This document shows, piece after piece, positions 6,013 through 13,827 of a DNA stretch of 26,121 nucleotides. The position numbers and the translations under genes were made by a program. A model generated the notes under the pieces. That model was not told the DNA's origin. It ran no database searches and worked only from the letters and a program-made list of their open reading frames with translations. Position 1 is the first letter of the stretch; every line of letters begins with the position of its first letter. The DNA is from JAHHUH01 sp045123075 (GTDB lineage: Bacteria > Bacillota > Negativicutes > Acidaminococcales > Acidaminococcaceae). Location of the stretch: the NCBI GenBank assembly GCA_045123075.1, contig JBGVIJ010000081.1, positions 1-26,121 of the forward strand, read 5' to 3'.

Positions 6013-6729
6013 CTAAGCAGCGTTCATTTTCTTTTGACACTCATAACAGATGGGGACTCCATATTTGGAAAGTGCAAAATCAACTACTTTTTGGGATTTA
6101 ATCTGAGCATGGCATTGGTTACAGACGTTACCACCTGTAAATGGTACTTCAAAAGATTCAGAAGTTTTAGGCGTAGTAACCATAGTGTCAGTATTTTTAG
6201 TGGATTTGTTAACGGTGAATCGTTCAGTACCATTCTTATCCACTACTAGGAACGTAGTAAACTTGTTTTGCTCTTTGTCATAGCTCATATCTGCCACGTA
6301 AAACTTAACCTTGCACTTAGGCTTTCCATTCTTGTCGAGGTAGAACTCTTCTTCATTAAGCTTAATTAGAATATCAGGAGCGGAATAAAGTTCTCTGCCT
6401 ATACCCCAATTAAAGCAAGCACGTTTGAATGCATCACTGGCTTCACCCTTAGTAGCTTCTGAATTGCTAGGTACACCTACGTCTTGTTTGGAAATCCATT
6501 CCTTCTTATCTTCATCCCACACGCTAACTGTGCAGAACAGTCTCCCATCAATAGTGCTATGGTCTCTTGTCCAGTTCATTGAACCGAATACTTCGTCGAG
6601 AATACGCATATCAACACGAGCATTCTTGTAGCCGAGCAATACTGCAAAAGTTCCTTGATTGGATTGATATATTTGAGCTACCCTTAATTCCACGTCTGAA
6701 GAAGTTAATAGTGGTATTTCTTTTTTCAT
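6013..6729 (-). CDS. Rad52-like single-strand annealing protein with zinc ribbon
   Basis: A 238-aa protein. Residues about 12-120 follow the Rad52/Sak (DUF1071-like) annealing fold: FAVLLGYKNARVDMRILDEVFG, then a strand pair with VSVWDEDKKEW, then DVGVPSNSEATKGEASDAFKRACFNWGIGRELY. The GEASDAFKRAC..WG block is the best-known signature of the family. Residues about 203-233 carry CNQC and CYEC, an extra zinc ribbon. The expected role is annealing of single strands during recombination of element DNA. A PD-(D/E)XK nuclease lies two genes upstream (S6 homologue and a small ORF between them), like a phage exonuclease/annealase pair. GAGGT precedes the ATG. It is isolated from the upstream gene by a terminator. 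Confidence 0.82.
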   Translation of the reverse strand: MKKEIPLLTSSDVELRVAQIYQSNQGTFAVLLGYKNARVDMRILDEVFGSMNWTRDHSTIDGRLFCTVSVWDEDKKEWISKQDVGVPSNSEATKGEASDAFKRACFNWGIGRELYSAPDILIKLNEEEFYLDKNGKPKCKVKFYVADMSYDKEQNKFTTFLVVDKNGTERFTVNKSTKNTDTMVTTPKTSESFEVPFTGGNVCNQCHAQIKSQKVVDFALSKYGVPICYECQKKMNAA

Positions 6730-6755
6730 AACCTTTACCTCACATATAAAAAATT

Positions 6756-6782
6756 AAAGGACTATCAAATTGATAGTCCTTT
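6756..6782 (-). terminator. Terminator of the small 65-aa gene
   Basis: AAAGGACTAT (6756-6765) pairs with ATAGTCCTTT (6773-6782). On minus a T-rich tract follows. It separates the upstream nuclease/S6/small-ORF unit from the Rad52-like gene. Confidence 0.8.
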
Positions 6783-6802
6783 TGCTTATTAGTTAGTAAT
6801 TG

Positions 6803-7000
6803 TTAGGCTGCGTTGAACACATCATCGTCCATTTCAGCCACTAAAATGATAACCTGTGGCAAATCCTTCTTGAAAATGATTTTCACCCCAGTAACGCATG
6901 AATCAATTTCTGAAGAGTATTTCCCTTTATAGCAAGCCATAACCTGGTCTTCATCTTGAAGAACAGATAATGCCTGGATAAGTTGTTTCTTAGTCATCAT
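6803..7000 (-). CDS. Small hypothetical protein
   Basis: A 65-aa protein with no family I recognise. It starts MMTKKQLIQALSVLQDEDQV, a helix of the kind seen in small phage proteins, and continues with a strand (GVKIIFKKDLPQVIILVAEM) and an acidic tail. AAAGGAGTG lies 7-8 nt upstream. It follows the S6 homologue by 14 nt and is followed by a terminator, so it closes that unit. Confidence 0.65.
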   Translation of the reverse strand: MMTKKQLIQALSVLQDEDQVMACYKGKYSSEIDSCVTGVKIIFKKDLPQVIILVAEMDDDVFNAA

Positions 7001-7014
7001 CAGGTTTCACTCCT

Positions 7015-7296
7015 TTAACGTTCTTTACGCACAATCATGTGGCGAAGAATAGTTTCATTGATTTTCAGATAACGATCAAGTTCTTTAGTAGCATTAGAAG
7101 TACTGGAATAGGTGATTAATGCATAGATGCCTCTAGTAGAACCCAAGATTTCATAAGCAAGAGCTTTTTCGCCCCAGATATCAACCTTATCAACCTTGCC
7201 TTCAGCATTGATGATGGATTTGGATTTTTCGATGATTGCGTTAAGATCTTCATCACTAATAATTTTGGTAACAATCATGATTTCATAGTTGTTCAT
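7015..7296 (-). CDS. rpsF: Ribosomal protein S6 homologue (mobile-element copy)
   Basis: A 93-aa protein. MNNYEIMIVTKIISDEDLNAIIEK, then KVDKVDIWGEKALAYEI, then GIYALITYSS, and the end KINETILRHMIVRKER reproduce bacterial S6 from end to end (normal S6 is about 95-100 aa). S6 binds S18 and 16S rRNA in the 30S platform. In chromosomes rpsF is normally followed by ssb and rpsR. Here it stands between a nuclease gene and a small ORF, so it is an accessory paralogue. AAAGGAG lies 9 nt before the ATG and decides the start; eight upstream codons overlap the previous gene. Possible roles are ribosome modification, binding of element RNA, or S18 titration. Sequence identity is convincing; the role is not known. 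Confidence 0.85.
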   Translation of the reverse strand: MNNYEIMIVTKIISDEDLNAIIEKSKSIINAEGKVDKVDIWGEKALAYEILGSTRGIYALITYSSTSNATKELDRYLKINETILRHMIVRKER

Positions 7297-7309
7297 AATA
7301 GCTTCTCCT

Positions 7310-8218
7310 TTAAGCAGCATTTGTTAAATGATTTTGAATAACGTCTTGTTGTTCCATATGAGCCTTACAAGCCTCGAACACATTGCAGTAATCTTGGCAT
7401 TTTTTCCCATTCCAAGCCTCTCGTTTACTGCAGAAAGCAGGAATTACACCAGTAGCCATAGCTTCTTCTAGCCTACGTTTCTTAATGGCGAAATAGAGTC
7501 TGATCCAATGGTCACTAATACGATTAACCTTAATTATATATATAGGCTTCTCTACATTCCTTTCAGCAGCGATTCGAAGAGAGTAGTCACGCACATACAT
7601 CTGAATATGCATATCATCTACCTTAAAGTTATGTTCTTCTAAAAGCATTCGGTAAGCATTTACTTGAATAGCCCATTCTAAGATATGTCTAACCCCACCC
7701 GTTTTAATTACCTTACGAGTTTTTTCCTGACCTTTTTTAGCACCGGTTTTATAGAATTCTCCAGTAGGTTCATCTACCTTATAGTAGCCAAGAGCCATAG
7801 CAGCTTTAAAAGAAGAAGTTACTTTATAGTCAAGCAGTATCTTCTTACCATTACCCAACAGGTCGCCATAAGCATCAATCTGCCCAGTGTAGATATCGTT
7901 AGAGAGCCTTACTTCTGTTAAGGTGAATGATGAAGAATGTTTTTCACAGATAGAATGGACAGCAGTACCGTGCATGGCAAAGATTTGGTCTTGAGGATCT
8001 ACGGCATAGTCGGTAGTTTTCTTGAGGTAAACCTCTCTAGTACCAGATATAAGTTCTGTGACGGAATAGATTTCACCCAAACCTCTATCCTTAACGGAAT
8101 TAGCGACAGCTTCAAGAGTAGGCTTACCCATACAACGAATTGCATTAGGACAAGCACTTAGACATTCAGTTATTCCTATGCGTTCCTTGCTAGGGCAAAT
8201 GAATTGAGTAGCTCCCAT
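7310..8218 (-). CDS. PD-(D/E)XK nuclease, Cas4/RecB-like
   Basis: A 302-aa nuclease. The core shows HGTAVH (83-88), E102, D115 in GQIDAY, the catalytic DYK at 130-132 and QVNAYR (185-190), matching motifs of RecB/Cas4-type exonucleases. Cysteines near both ends (C8, C19, C23, C29; four more around residues 270-290) could bind a 4Fe-4S cluster or zinc, as in Cas4/AddB-type enzymes, although the spacing is not canonical. The expected role is DNA end resection, which would make single strands for the Rad52-like annealase encoded downstream. AAGGAGG lies about 11 nt upstream. The 3' end is 13 nt from the S6 start. There is no nearby cas1 or repeat array, so CRISPR adaptation is unlikely. Confidence 0.82.
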   Translation of the reverse strand: MGATQFICPSKERIGITECLSACPNAIRCMGKPTLEAVANSVKDRGLGEIYSVTELISGTREVYLKKTTDYAVDPQDQIFAMHGTAVHSICEKHSSSFTLTEVRLSNDIYTGQIDAYGDLLGNGKKILLDYKVTSSFKAAMALGYYKVDEPTGEFYKTGAKKGQEKTRKVIKTGGVRHILEWAIQVNAYRMLLEEHNFKVDDMHIQMYVRDYSLRIAAERNVEKPIYIIKVNRISDHWIRLYFAIKKRRLEEAMATGVIPAFCSKREAWNGKKCQDYCNVFEACKAHMEQQDVIQNHLTNAA

Positions 8219-8221
8219 TTT

Positions 8222-8863
8222 TTAAGCAACCTCCTTCTTAGCCATAAAATCAGCCATTTCATTGTGGTATTCCTTAAATCTATGAATGTAGAAATAGTAT
8301 TCTTTGTCGGAAGAACCATAGATTTGGTCAATGCTACGTTCAATATCGTCTAAGGTATCGAAATAACCGAAATAAGCTTTAGGGAAGCTAGTTCTAAGAT
8401 AAGTAAATAAAGCTTTATATGTCTTGAAGTATTCAGATTCGGAAACACCGTTAACACGCCATTCAACTTTATAGCGGTCAGGATAGAATACTCCAGTATC
8501 GTCCTTAACAATGAAGATATCGCCACCATCTTCAGAACAGAAGCTAAGATGGATTTCGTTATGGTACTTTTCTCTCAAAAGGTTAATGATGGGAAGCATA
8601 TTTTCATTCCAAGCAGTGGTTGTTTCACATTGGAAGAAATATACTCCTCTCTTGCTGGTGATGAACTCGTCACAAAAGCTAAAGTGATCGGTACTATTAA
8701 CACCCATTGGAATCAGATAGCCATGGGACTTAAGAAGATCCCTAACATGGTGCTTGCCCTTCAATGCATCGTCATAGCAGCTAAGGACTTTCTTATGGAG
8801 TTCTCTAAGCAGCTTACTGTTACGAGAACTAAAAGTAATAGAATTGACAGCGTAATTACACAT
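8222..8863 (-). CDS. YubB-like (ferredoxin-fold) protein, copy 2
   Basis: A 213-aa protein. It starts MCNYAVNSITFSS and carries the block FQCETTTAWNENMLPIINLLREKY, CSEDGGDIFIVKDDTGVFYPDRYK and SEYFKTYKALFTYLRTSFP, which align with the 200-aa protein at 4537-5139. The two are diverged paralogues in the same element. The function of the family is not known to me. AAGGAGGT lies 7 nt before the ATG at 8863, so a longer frame starting about 29 codons upstream is rejected; that frame also runs through a terminator hairpin. The stop lies just before the nuclease start, so the two are probably co-transcribed. Confidence 0.75.
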   Translation of the reverse strand: MCNYAVNSITFSSRNSKLLRELHKKVLSCYDDALKGKHHVRDLLKSHGYLIPMGVNSTDHFSFCDEFITSKRGVYFFQCETTTAWNENMLPIINLLREKYHNEIHLSFCSEDGGDIFIVKDDTGVFYPDRYKVEWRVNGVSESEYFKTYKALFTYLRTSFPKAYFGYFDTLDDIERSIDQIYGSSDKEYYFYIHRFKEYHNEMADFMAKKEVA

Positions 8864-8884
8864 AGTAACTACCTCCTTGAAAAA

Positions 8885-8930
8885 TAGAAAATAAAAAAGA
8901 ACCTTCCATCCAAATCTGGACAGAAGGTTC
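8885..8930 (-). terminator. Terminator of the AbiE-type operon
   Basis: GAACCTTC (8899-8906) pairs with GAAGGTTC (8923-8930), with an inner TCCA/TGGA step (8909-8912, 8917-8920). On minus the stem is followed by TTTTTTATTTTC. It separates AbiEii from the YubB-like gene. Confidence 0.85.
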
Positions 8931-9038
8931 CATAACCATTGTTTTTGCAAAAAAACACTTGGTTCGTGGTAATAAATTGTAATAATTTATTACACAGTAA
9001 TAATATGTGTTTAAAATCTCTGAAAATACGATATTAGG

Positions 9039-9947
9039 CTAGAAAACAAAAAATTCGCTATCTACAACCACCTTCAAAGAACCTATTACTTCGTCATAAG
9101 CGACCACTTCGTTCAATAAGGTTTCAGTAACCATATCATAATCGTCTTTGAAAGTGTTTTCATCAATAATCTTTTTTAGCAGTTCATTAGGATTAATTCC
9201 ATCCTTTGCAGAATGACACACCTTTGAGCCAAGTCTGCCTTTTCTAACTTCAACAACCAAATCACGGAATTCAGCATTCAGTTGAATCATAGGCAACAGC
9301 TTGTGGATATCATATAGGTGTCTAGAATGTCTTTCAGTCTTACCTTCCAAATAATAATCGCAGATGGCAAAAACTTTATCAGCCAGCGTTCTGTTTATAT
9401 CCTGAACTTTCATACAGAACGGATCTAAAGCAAATTCTTTTAAAATAGCTGCGTTACCATCGCCCATAACATCAGCTATATAATTGGATACTTCTAATTC
9501 CTTTGTAGGGAAAGAAATAGTCTTATAGGACGTTTCTAAAATAATACTTGAATTAGGGACAGCAGAAACAGTCGGCACTACACTCTCATAACTAATTACA
9601 TAACGATTATAGTCTTTTCTGCTTTGGATATCGTCAATATTAGCAACAGACATACCTAATACCGAAGATACGGCAGCAATCGCTTGTTTAACAATTCTCT
9701 TTTGCCCTTGGGTAAGAACTACATCAATAGTCAAATCAATATCTTCTGAAAACCTATTTATTGCCTTGTGGCATTTTGATAATGAAGTGCCACCTTTAAA
9801 AACAATAAACGGTAACTTTTCAGCCAATCCTCGTAGCATTAATGTTACATAATAGTCTTTCTCAACGATTTGAGTTAATAATCCTTTAGAAGTTGCAACT
9901 GTATTGATTGCATCCAAAAAATCCTCTTTATTCTCATGCAGATACAT
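9039..9947 (-). CDS. AbiEii/AbiGii-type nucleotidyltransferase toxin
   Basis: A 302-aa protein of the AbiEii family. The signature KGGTSLSK (51-58) followed by RFSEDIDL (65-72, with Asp69 and Asp71 as metal ligands) defines the nucleotidyltransferase core, and RHSRHLYDIHKLL near residue 220 is the later family motif. Members act as toxins by modifying nucleic acid, often tRNA acceptor ends, and give abortive infection. The start at 9947 overlaps the antitoxin gene by 14 nt. It has only a weak ribosome site, so translational coupling is likely. All expected catalytic residues that I can see are present. Confidence 0.9.
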   Translation of the reverse strand: MYLHENKEDFLDAINTVATSKGLLTQIVEKDYYVTLMLRGLAEKLPFIVFKGGTSLSKCHKAINRFSEDIDLTIDVVLTQGQKRIVKQAIAAVSSVLGMSVANIDDIQSRKDYNRYVISYESVVPTVSAVPNSSIILETSYKTISFPTKELEVSNYIADVMGDGNAAILKEFALDPFCMKVQDINRTLADKVFAICDYYLEGKTERHSRHLYDIHKLLPMIQLNAEFRDLVVEVRKGRLGSKVCHSAKDGINPNELLKKIIDENTFKDDYDMVTETLLNEVVAYDEVIGSLKVVVDSEFFVF

Positions 9948-10560
9948 AATCTAACAACCCCGTTTCATACAAATTCTTATAAATCCTTTCAGGATAATAA
10001 GATGTATATTCCCTCAACATAGAAATAGCTACATTCGCTTTCTTGATATAAACAAGAAGCTTTTCTTTCAAATCTTTACCCTTTATTTCTGAAACAAAAT
10101 CAATGTCCATAACAAGATCCAACAATTGCAGAACCTTATAGTTTTTTTCGTTAACAGAAACCCTAGGCTTACGCAGTACTACATTAGCGTTACCAATACT
10201 TACCTTTCTATAAGCCCTACTTGCCTTATTACTAACTACTTCATACACAGCAGGAACTTGAGTAGTAAGACCTAACTGGTTAGCAAACAACACTCCGCTC
10301 ACATATCCAATACTTCCTTGCTCATCTTTAAGAAATTTCTTTTCAATAACCAAGTCTCTTGACGGACTGGAATCCACATTAAAGATGGTTTTCTTAGGAA
10401 TGTAGTATATTCCAGTATCATATCTCTTTAATTTCCCATCATCTGTAAGACGTTTTACTTCGTTTCTTACATTTTCTATTTTCATTCCAGAATTCACCAA
10501 ATCACTAATGAAGATAGGCTCATTCTGTGCATAGTTCTGCTCTATATATCCATATAGCAT
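9934..10560 (-). CDS. AbiEi-type antitoxin/transcriptional regulator
   Basis: A 208-aa protein with an N-terminal winged helix (ISDLVNSGMKIENVRNEVKRLTDDGKLKRYDTGIYYIP) followed by the AbiEi-like or DUF6088-type middle (GYVSGVLFANQLGLTTQVPAVYEVVSN) and a helical C-terminus. In type IV AbiE systems this protein represses its own promoter and counters the nucleotidyltransferase toxin. AAGGAGTG lies 7 nt upstream of the ATG. A promoter with a good -10 box and 17-nt spacing lies about 55 nt upstream. The operon order (antitoxin then toxin, overlapping) is standard. Confidence 0.87.
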   Translation of the reverse strand: MLYGYIEQNYAQNEPIFISDLVNSGMKIENVRNEVKRLTDDGKLKRYDTGIYYIPKKTIFNVDSSPSRDLVIEKKFLKDEQGSIGYVSGVLFANQLGLTTQVPAVYEVVSNKASRAYRKVSIGNANVVLRKPRVSVNEKNYKVLQLLDLVMDIDFVSEIKGKDLKEKLLVYIKKANVAISMLREYTSYYPERIYKNLYETGLLDYVSA

Positions 10561-10609
10561 TTAGTTCACTCCTTAAATATATTTTTGAATTACCATTATT
10601 CACTTTTAT

Positions 10610-10638
10610 ATTATACAATTAATCATTGTAGTTTACAA
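10610..10638 (-). promoter_or_regulatory. Promoter of the AbiE-type operon
   Basis: The minus strand has TTGTAA (10633-10638), a 17-nt spacer and a perfect TATAAT (10610-10615). The start codon is about 50 nt downstream. ACAAT/ATTGT half-sites in the spacer could form an operator. Confidence 0.65.
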
Positions 10639-10723
10639 CACTTAACACACAAATTCACAGGAACACACAAACCTCCCACCGCCTTTTTTCTGCGATCCCA
10701 GCACCTGTCCACAGGGACAGGCG

Positions 10724-10837
10724 TTAAAACGAACAACACCAGAGTGTGAAAACCATTATACCTTTTACTGCAATACATAATAATACTATAAATGTTATGA
10801 CCGATACTTCCATAATGCTTTCCGTTTCCCTGAACAT
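10724..10837 (-). CDS. Small hydrophobic peptide, holin-like toxin candidate
   Basis: A 37-codon frame with a very strong AAGGAGGG site 6 nt before its ATG. The peptide has a charged start (MFRETESIMEV), a single transmembrane stretch (VSVITFIVLLCIAVKGIMVF) and a Trp/Cys tail. This resembles the small holin-like toxins of Firmicutes type I systems. A terminator hairpin ends just upstream of the ribosome site and a second hairpin (CCTGTCC/GGACAGG, 10706-10722) follows the stop. No antisense RNA has been identified. It may instead be a phage-type small membrane protein. The frame is short, so the call rests mainly on the ribosome site and hydrophobicity. Confidence 0.55.
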   Translation of the reverse strand: MFRETESIMEVSVITFIVLLCIAVKGIMVFTLWCCSF

Positions 10838-10859
10838 AATATCCCTCCTTAATAAAATA

Positions 10860-10886
10860 AGCTGCTTACTTCGTCAGCAAGCAGCT
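10860..10886 (-). terminator. Terminator of the degenerate helicase gene
   Basis: AGCTGCTT (10860-10867) pairs with AAGCAGCT (10879-10886). On minus it is followed by TATTTTATT and then directly by the ribosome site of the small hydrophobic peptide. Read-through would therefore deliver that peptide's message. Confidence 0.7.
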
Positions 10887-10953
10887 ACTTAATTTTAGAA
10901 TATATATTTATCTTTTGTTTAAATTCTTTAGAATCAAAGTATTATAAAATTAA

Positions 10954-12102
10954 TTACGGTTTCTTACCCGCTATCACTTCTGAAAACGTTTCTCCATTTC
11001 CATATAAAGCGTAAGATATGCAGCTAGCCCAATTAAAATACTCTTCTAATTCTTTTTTAGGCTTACCAATAAACGGCTCATAATATTCCAAAGCTTTTCC
11101 CAACACTTTAAATATCTCATCCAACAAATATGGAACCATCTTATCAAAACTTTCCTTGAATTGAGAAAAATCATCAAAGTTGCTACCAACCATATTTGAT
11201 TCAAAGCTGACAATACGTTTTTTAAACGCTGGAGTCAAAGTACTTTTACTCAAATTATTTACAATGTAGCATTTACTCATACATGAATCCCATACTCCAG
11301 GACCAAATTTAGGGTTCGACATTGATGCTGCCATTTCTGTTATAGTACCCAAACCAGTCACAGAGTACAAATATCTTTCTTCTAAAAATTCTATGCCACC
11401 GTAAATCGGAAGATATATTCCCATATCACTCAATGGATCAATTAAAATTTGAAACACGTAGTTTAGTATAGCTTTACCATAATTATTTAAGCTGGATAAA
11501 CATACTAGCGGTTTTTTGATATTGGGATTAAAAAATGATATGAGCAGTACTGATAACAAACAACTCTCAGCTTCATCCATAGACAAGAACTTTCCCAAGT
11601 TCTTCATATAACTACCATTTGATTGCAGAGGAAGATTTTGGTTTCCCATTGATTTATTTTTAAAAAACGCAAAATCTTCATCTAATAAGTCGTAGTTAGA
11701 AACTAACTTATATTCACCTGACTCTATCACCGCACTACATCCACCATTTAAATTATATATTAACTTATTCCTATACATAGCCATACGTGTATACTTTTCT
11801 ATAGCATGATCTGACTCCCATAAGGCTTTATTATGGATAACAGGAATTACCTCATCAACGAATCTAGGTGCCAAAACGTTTAGTAATGGATTATGTGCCT
11901 TTAGCCATTTTCTAAATCCAACAAGAATATCATTAACAACATAATTTTGCTCTTCATCAAAGAAAGCAATATGTGTTTCTAACCCAGGACAACGAAACAG
12001 CTTATACTCTTTAGGAAGTACTACATCCATTTCGAATTTGATTTCTCCACCTTTTTTCAATTGATAAACCATAGTAGTTTTTTCTTCATTTTGAATAATC
12101 AT
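10954..12102 (-). CDS. Degenerate D5/SF3-helicase-like protein (inactive paralogue)
   Basis: A 382-aa protein. By eye it aligns with residues of about 470-770 of the element's 892-aa primase-helicase: NKLIYNLNG..SAVIESGEYKLV with the pre-helicase strand region, then ESCLLSVLLISFF with HRILFIVTLISWF, then ILIDPLS with DLIDPTS, and at the end YLLDEIFKVLGKALE, SCISYALYGNGETFSEVI. The Walker A motif GAAGTGKST is replaced by SSLNNYGKA (203-211), losing the glycines and Ser/Thr, so ATP hydrolysis is unlikely. The reading frame is intact and a ribosome site (AGGTGG) supports the start at 12102; a GTG four codons earlier is possible. It is encoded downstream of two primase-like paralogues that have also lost active-site residues. 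It may be a non-catalytic partner of the replicative helicase or an inhibitor. Confidence 0.7.
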   Translation of the reverse strand: MIIQNEEKTTMVYQLKKGGEIKFEMDVVLPKEYKLFRCPGLETHIAFFDEEQNYVVNDILVGFRKWLKAHNPLLNVLAPRFVDEVIPVIHNKALWESDHAIEKYTRMAMYRNKLIYNLNGGCSAVIESGEYKLVSNYDLLDEDFAFFKNKSMGNQNLPLQSNGSYMKNLGKFLSMDEAESCLLSVLLISFFNPNIKKPLVCLSSLNNYGKAILNYVFQILIDPLSDMGIYLPIYGGIEFLEERYLYSVTGLGTITEMAASMSNPKFGPGVWDSCMSKCYIVNNLSKSTLTPAFKKRIVSFESNMVGSNFDDFSQFKESFDKMVPYLLDEIFKVLGKALEYYEPFIGKPKKELEEYFNWASCISYALYGNGETFSEVIAGKKP

Positions 12103-12300
12103 TGTTTTTACCACCTATCTTTAATTTATTTAGTATTTCCGAGCTGAAAACACCAGACATTCACCAGTCAGATTTTTGATACTACCTAAATTTTTTATCA
12201 AAAAAATGACTTTTACACCTCCCACAAACGATAGAGGTAAACTTTACCATTAGTGGAATAGGCTCTGACGAAATGTTTTTCAATACCAGTTTTTGATTCT

Positions 12301-12370
12301 AAATGGTTACTTTACCTATAACCATTTATTGCTTGTGGTCACGTATTAAAACGCAACCACAAGCTTTTTT
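12301..12370. terminator. Double hairpin after the first primase-like gene
   Basis: AAATGGTTA/TAACCATTT (12301-12309 with 12319-12327) and GCTTGTGG/CCACAAGC (12331-12338 with 12357-12364). A T6 run follows the second on plus. On minus the tract is weaker, so it is a likely but imperfect terminator for the upstream primase-like gene. The rest of 12103-12375 holds nothing clear. Confidence 0.55.
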
Positions 12371-12375
12371 AGTCT

Positions 12376-13719
12376 TTAATCTTTGGTAACTACATTAGAA
12401 CCATTTTCAGCGAAGAATTTACGAATTCCAGCATAATCAGCTCTAATTCTGTACAGAGAGTCACAAGCGAACAGCATTGTTTCAACGTGTAAGTCTTCAA
12501 CAGTTTTACCAAGAACCTTTAGCAGTTCTTCTTGTAAACGATCAACAAATTCTTCAGAAATGAGCTCATACATTTTTGTTTCACCATCGAGTCTGATACC
12601 GAAGCTTTTATCTTCTTCGCACCAGTATCTTTCAGCGTTACTCAGAACCTCGCTCAAAACCGCAACTACTTCGTACTTATCATTTTTATACGCAAGTGAA
12701 TTCGGAGTACGGTCTAAAGCTTCAATTCTGTGATACTCTTCAGCGTTCCAATCATATGGAGCTTGAATTGCTAAATCTTCAATGTCATCTTTGGTAACAA
12801 AGCCTACGCTTACAGGAGCATGAACAATGTGGCTTTCACTTACAGGATGATTTTCTGTACCTTTGGTTTGGAAATTCAAAGTACCATACAAACGGATCAT
12901 TTCCAACGGTTTACAACGTTCGATGTTGATGCGTGTGCAGTCGGAATTAAAACTGGAAGCGAGAGCCAACTGACATTTCTCAAACAGAGCCATGTTTTCA
13001 TCGTTAGCTTGTAAAGCAGTCTTCCAAATTAAATGGTAGCTTTTGCCGTCATACGCCATAAAACAGCTTTTAAGACCCATTTCTTCCTTTAAGCAGCGAA
13101 GTACAGACCACGCAGTTGCCTCTGCTTCAACCCTCTCAAAATGAGCGTCAACCATACATTCAGCATCGTCACCATCAAGTTCAATCGGTGCTACTTCAAT
13201 CATAAAGTATCCAATATGGCTCACGTCTTTATCAGTTGCTTCACGGTTTTCTTCGCAAGGTTCTGTAAAGCCAAGATTATTAGGCTTGAGGCCTTCATCG
13301 CTAACAAGAGGATTAAGGTTCAAGTAGATATCCCAACCCTTACGATTCAGTTCAAGCACTTCAGGTAGAATGCCACCAGCTTCAACAATAGTTGCTACTT
13401 TCTTTTCTCCAGTTATAGCATTAGTAGCTACAAGTTGAATAAGTTCGTCACCTTCGTGCAAGCAATTGATGGTTTCTTGCATATGCAAGCAAGGATCAAA
13501 ATCACCATCAAGTTGTTTGAATTGTTGACTGTTGGTTAAAGCCAAGGACAAACCTTCTTGACGTTCAACCGGAGTAGGATGGTAAATTCTTTGTCTGTCA
13601 TAATCTTCAAACAAAGGCGGTACTACTCTTTCATCAACAACGATTACAGGATAGCAACCAGTGCTTACATAGGAATTAGCGTTTACGGATACGTTTTGTT
13701 TTTCTACTTTTTTAGTCAT
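12376..13719 (-). CDS. Degenerate archaeo-eukaryotic primase-like protein, copy 1
   Basis: A 447-aa protein related to residues of about 100-470 of the 892-aa primase-helicase and to the tandem neighbour at 13828-15171. The shared frame is CLHEGDE, WDIYLNLNP, EATDKDVSHIGYF, CFMAYDG.SYHLIWK, ..RLYGT and DLAIQAP. Motif I, VDIDP in the active enzyme, is IEVAP here (174-178), so both metal-binding aspartates are lost. Motif II, SGNGWH, is YDGKSYH (223-229), where the His is kept. Motif III RLYGT (276-280) is preserved. It has no helicase domain. The start at 13719 follows AAGGAG; a 32-residue upstream extension is low-complexity leader and is rejected. It is probably a non-catalytic nucleic-acid- or protein-binding paralogue. 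Confidence 0.75.
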   Translation of the reverse strand: MTKKVEKQNVSVNANSYVSTGCYPVIVVDERVVPPLFEDYDRQRIYHPTPVERQEGLSLALTNSQQFKQLDGDFDPCLHMQETINCLHEGDELIQLVATNAITGEKKVATIVEAGGILPEVLELNRKGWDIYLNLNPLVSDEGLKPNNLGFTEPCEENREATDKDVSHIGYFMIEVAPIELDGDDAECMVDAHFERVEAEATAWSVLRCLKEEMGLKSCFMAYDGKSYHLIWKTALQANDENMALFEKCQLALASSFNSDCTRINIERCKPLEMIRLYGTLNFQTKGTENHPVSESHIVHAPVSVGFVTKDDIEDLAIQAPYDWNAEEYHRIEALDRTPNSLAYKNDKYEVVAVLSEVLSNAERYWCEEDKSFGIRLDGETKMYELISEEFVDRLQEELLKVLGKTVEDLHVETMLFACDSLYRIRADYAGIRKFFAENGSNVVTKD

Positions 13720-13754
13720 TGTATTAATCTCCTTAAAATTATTTATTTGGGTCA

Positions 13755-13791
13755 GTTTTGGTAGTTGAAACAACAATACAACTACCAAAAC
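13755..13791 (-). promoter_or_regulatory. Hairpin between the two primase-like genes
   Basis: GTTTTGGTAGTTG (13755-13767) pairs with CAACTACCAAAAC (13779-13791), a perfect 13-bp stem with an 11-nt loop. No T tract follows on minus, so it may be an RNA processing or attenuation element rather than a terminator. Confidence 0.5.
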
Positions 13792-13827
13792 CAAAACCAT
13801 TAATAGCTTAATCAATTCTTAGTAAGT

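Noticed and set aside
7310..8218. CRISPR adaptation role for the Cas4-like nuclease
   Set aside because: No cas1, cas2 or repeat-spacer array is present. Pairing with a Rad52-like protein fits recombination better.
8864..8950. N-terminal extension of the second YubB-like protein
   Set aside because: It runs through a terminator hairpin, and a much better ribosome site precedes the ATG at 8863.
13720..13815. Hydrophobic N-terminal extension (membrane segment) of primase-like copy 1
   Set aside because: The stretch is translated hairpin leader. AAGGAG supports the ATG at 13719, which gives exactly the same length as the tandem copy.
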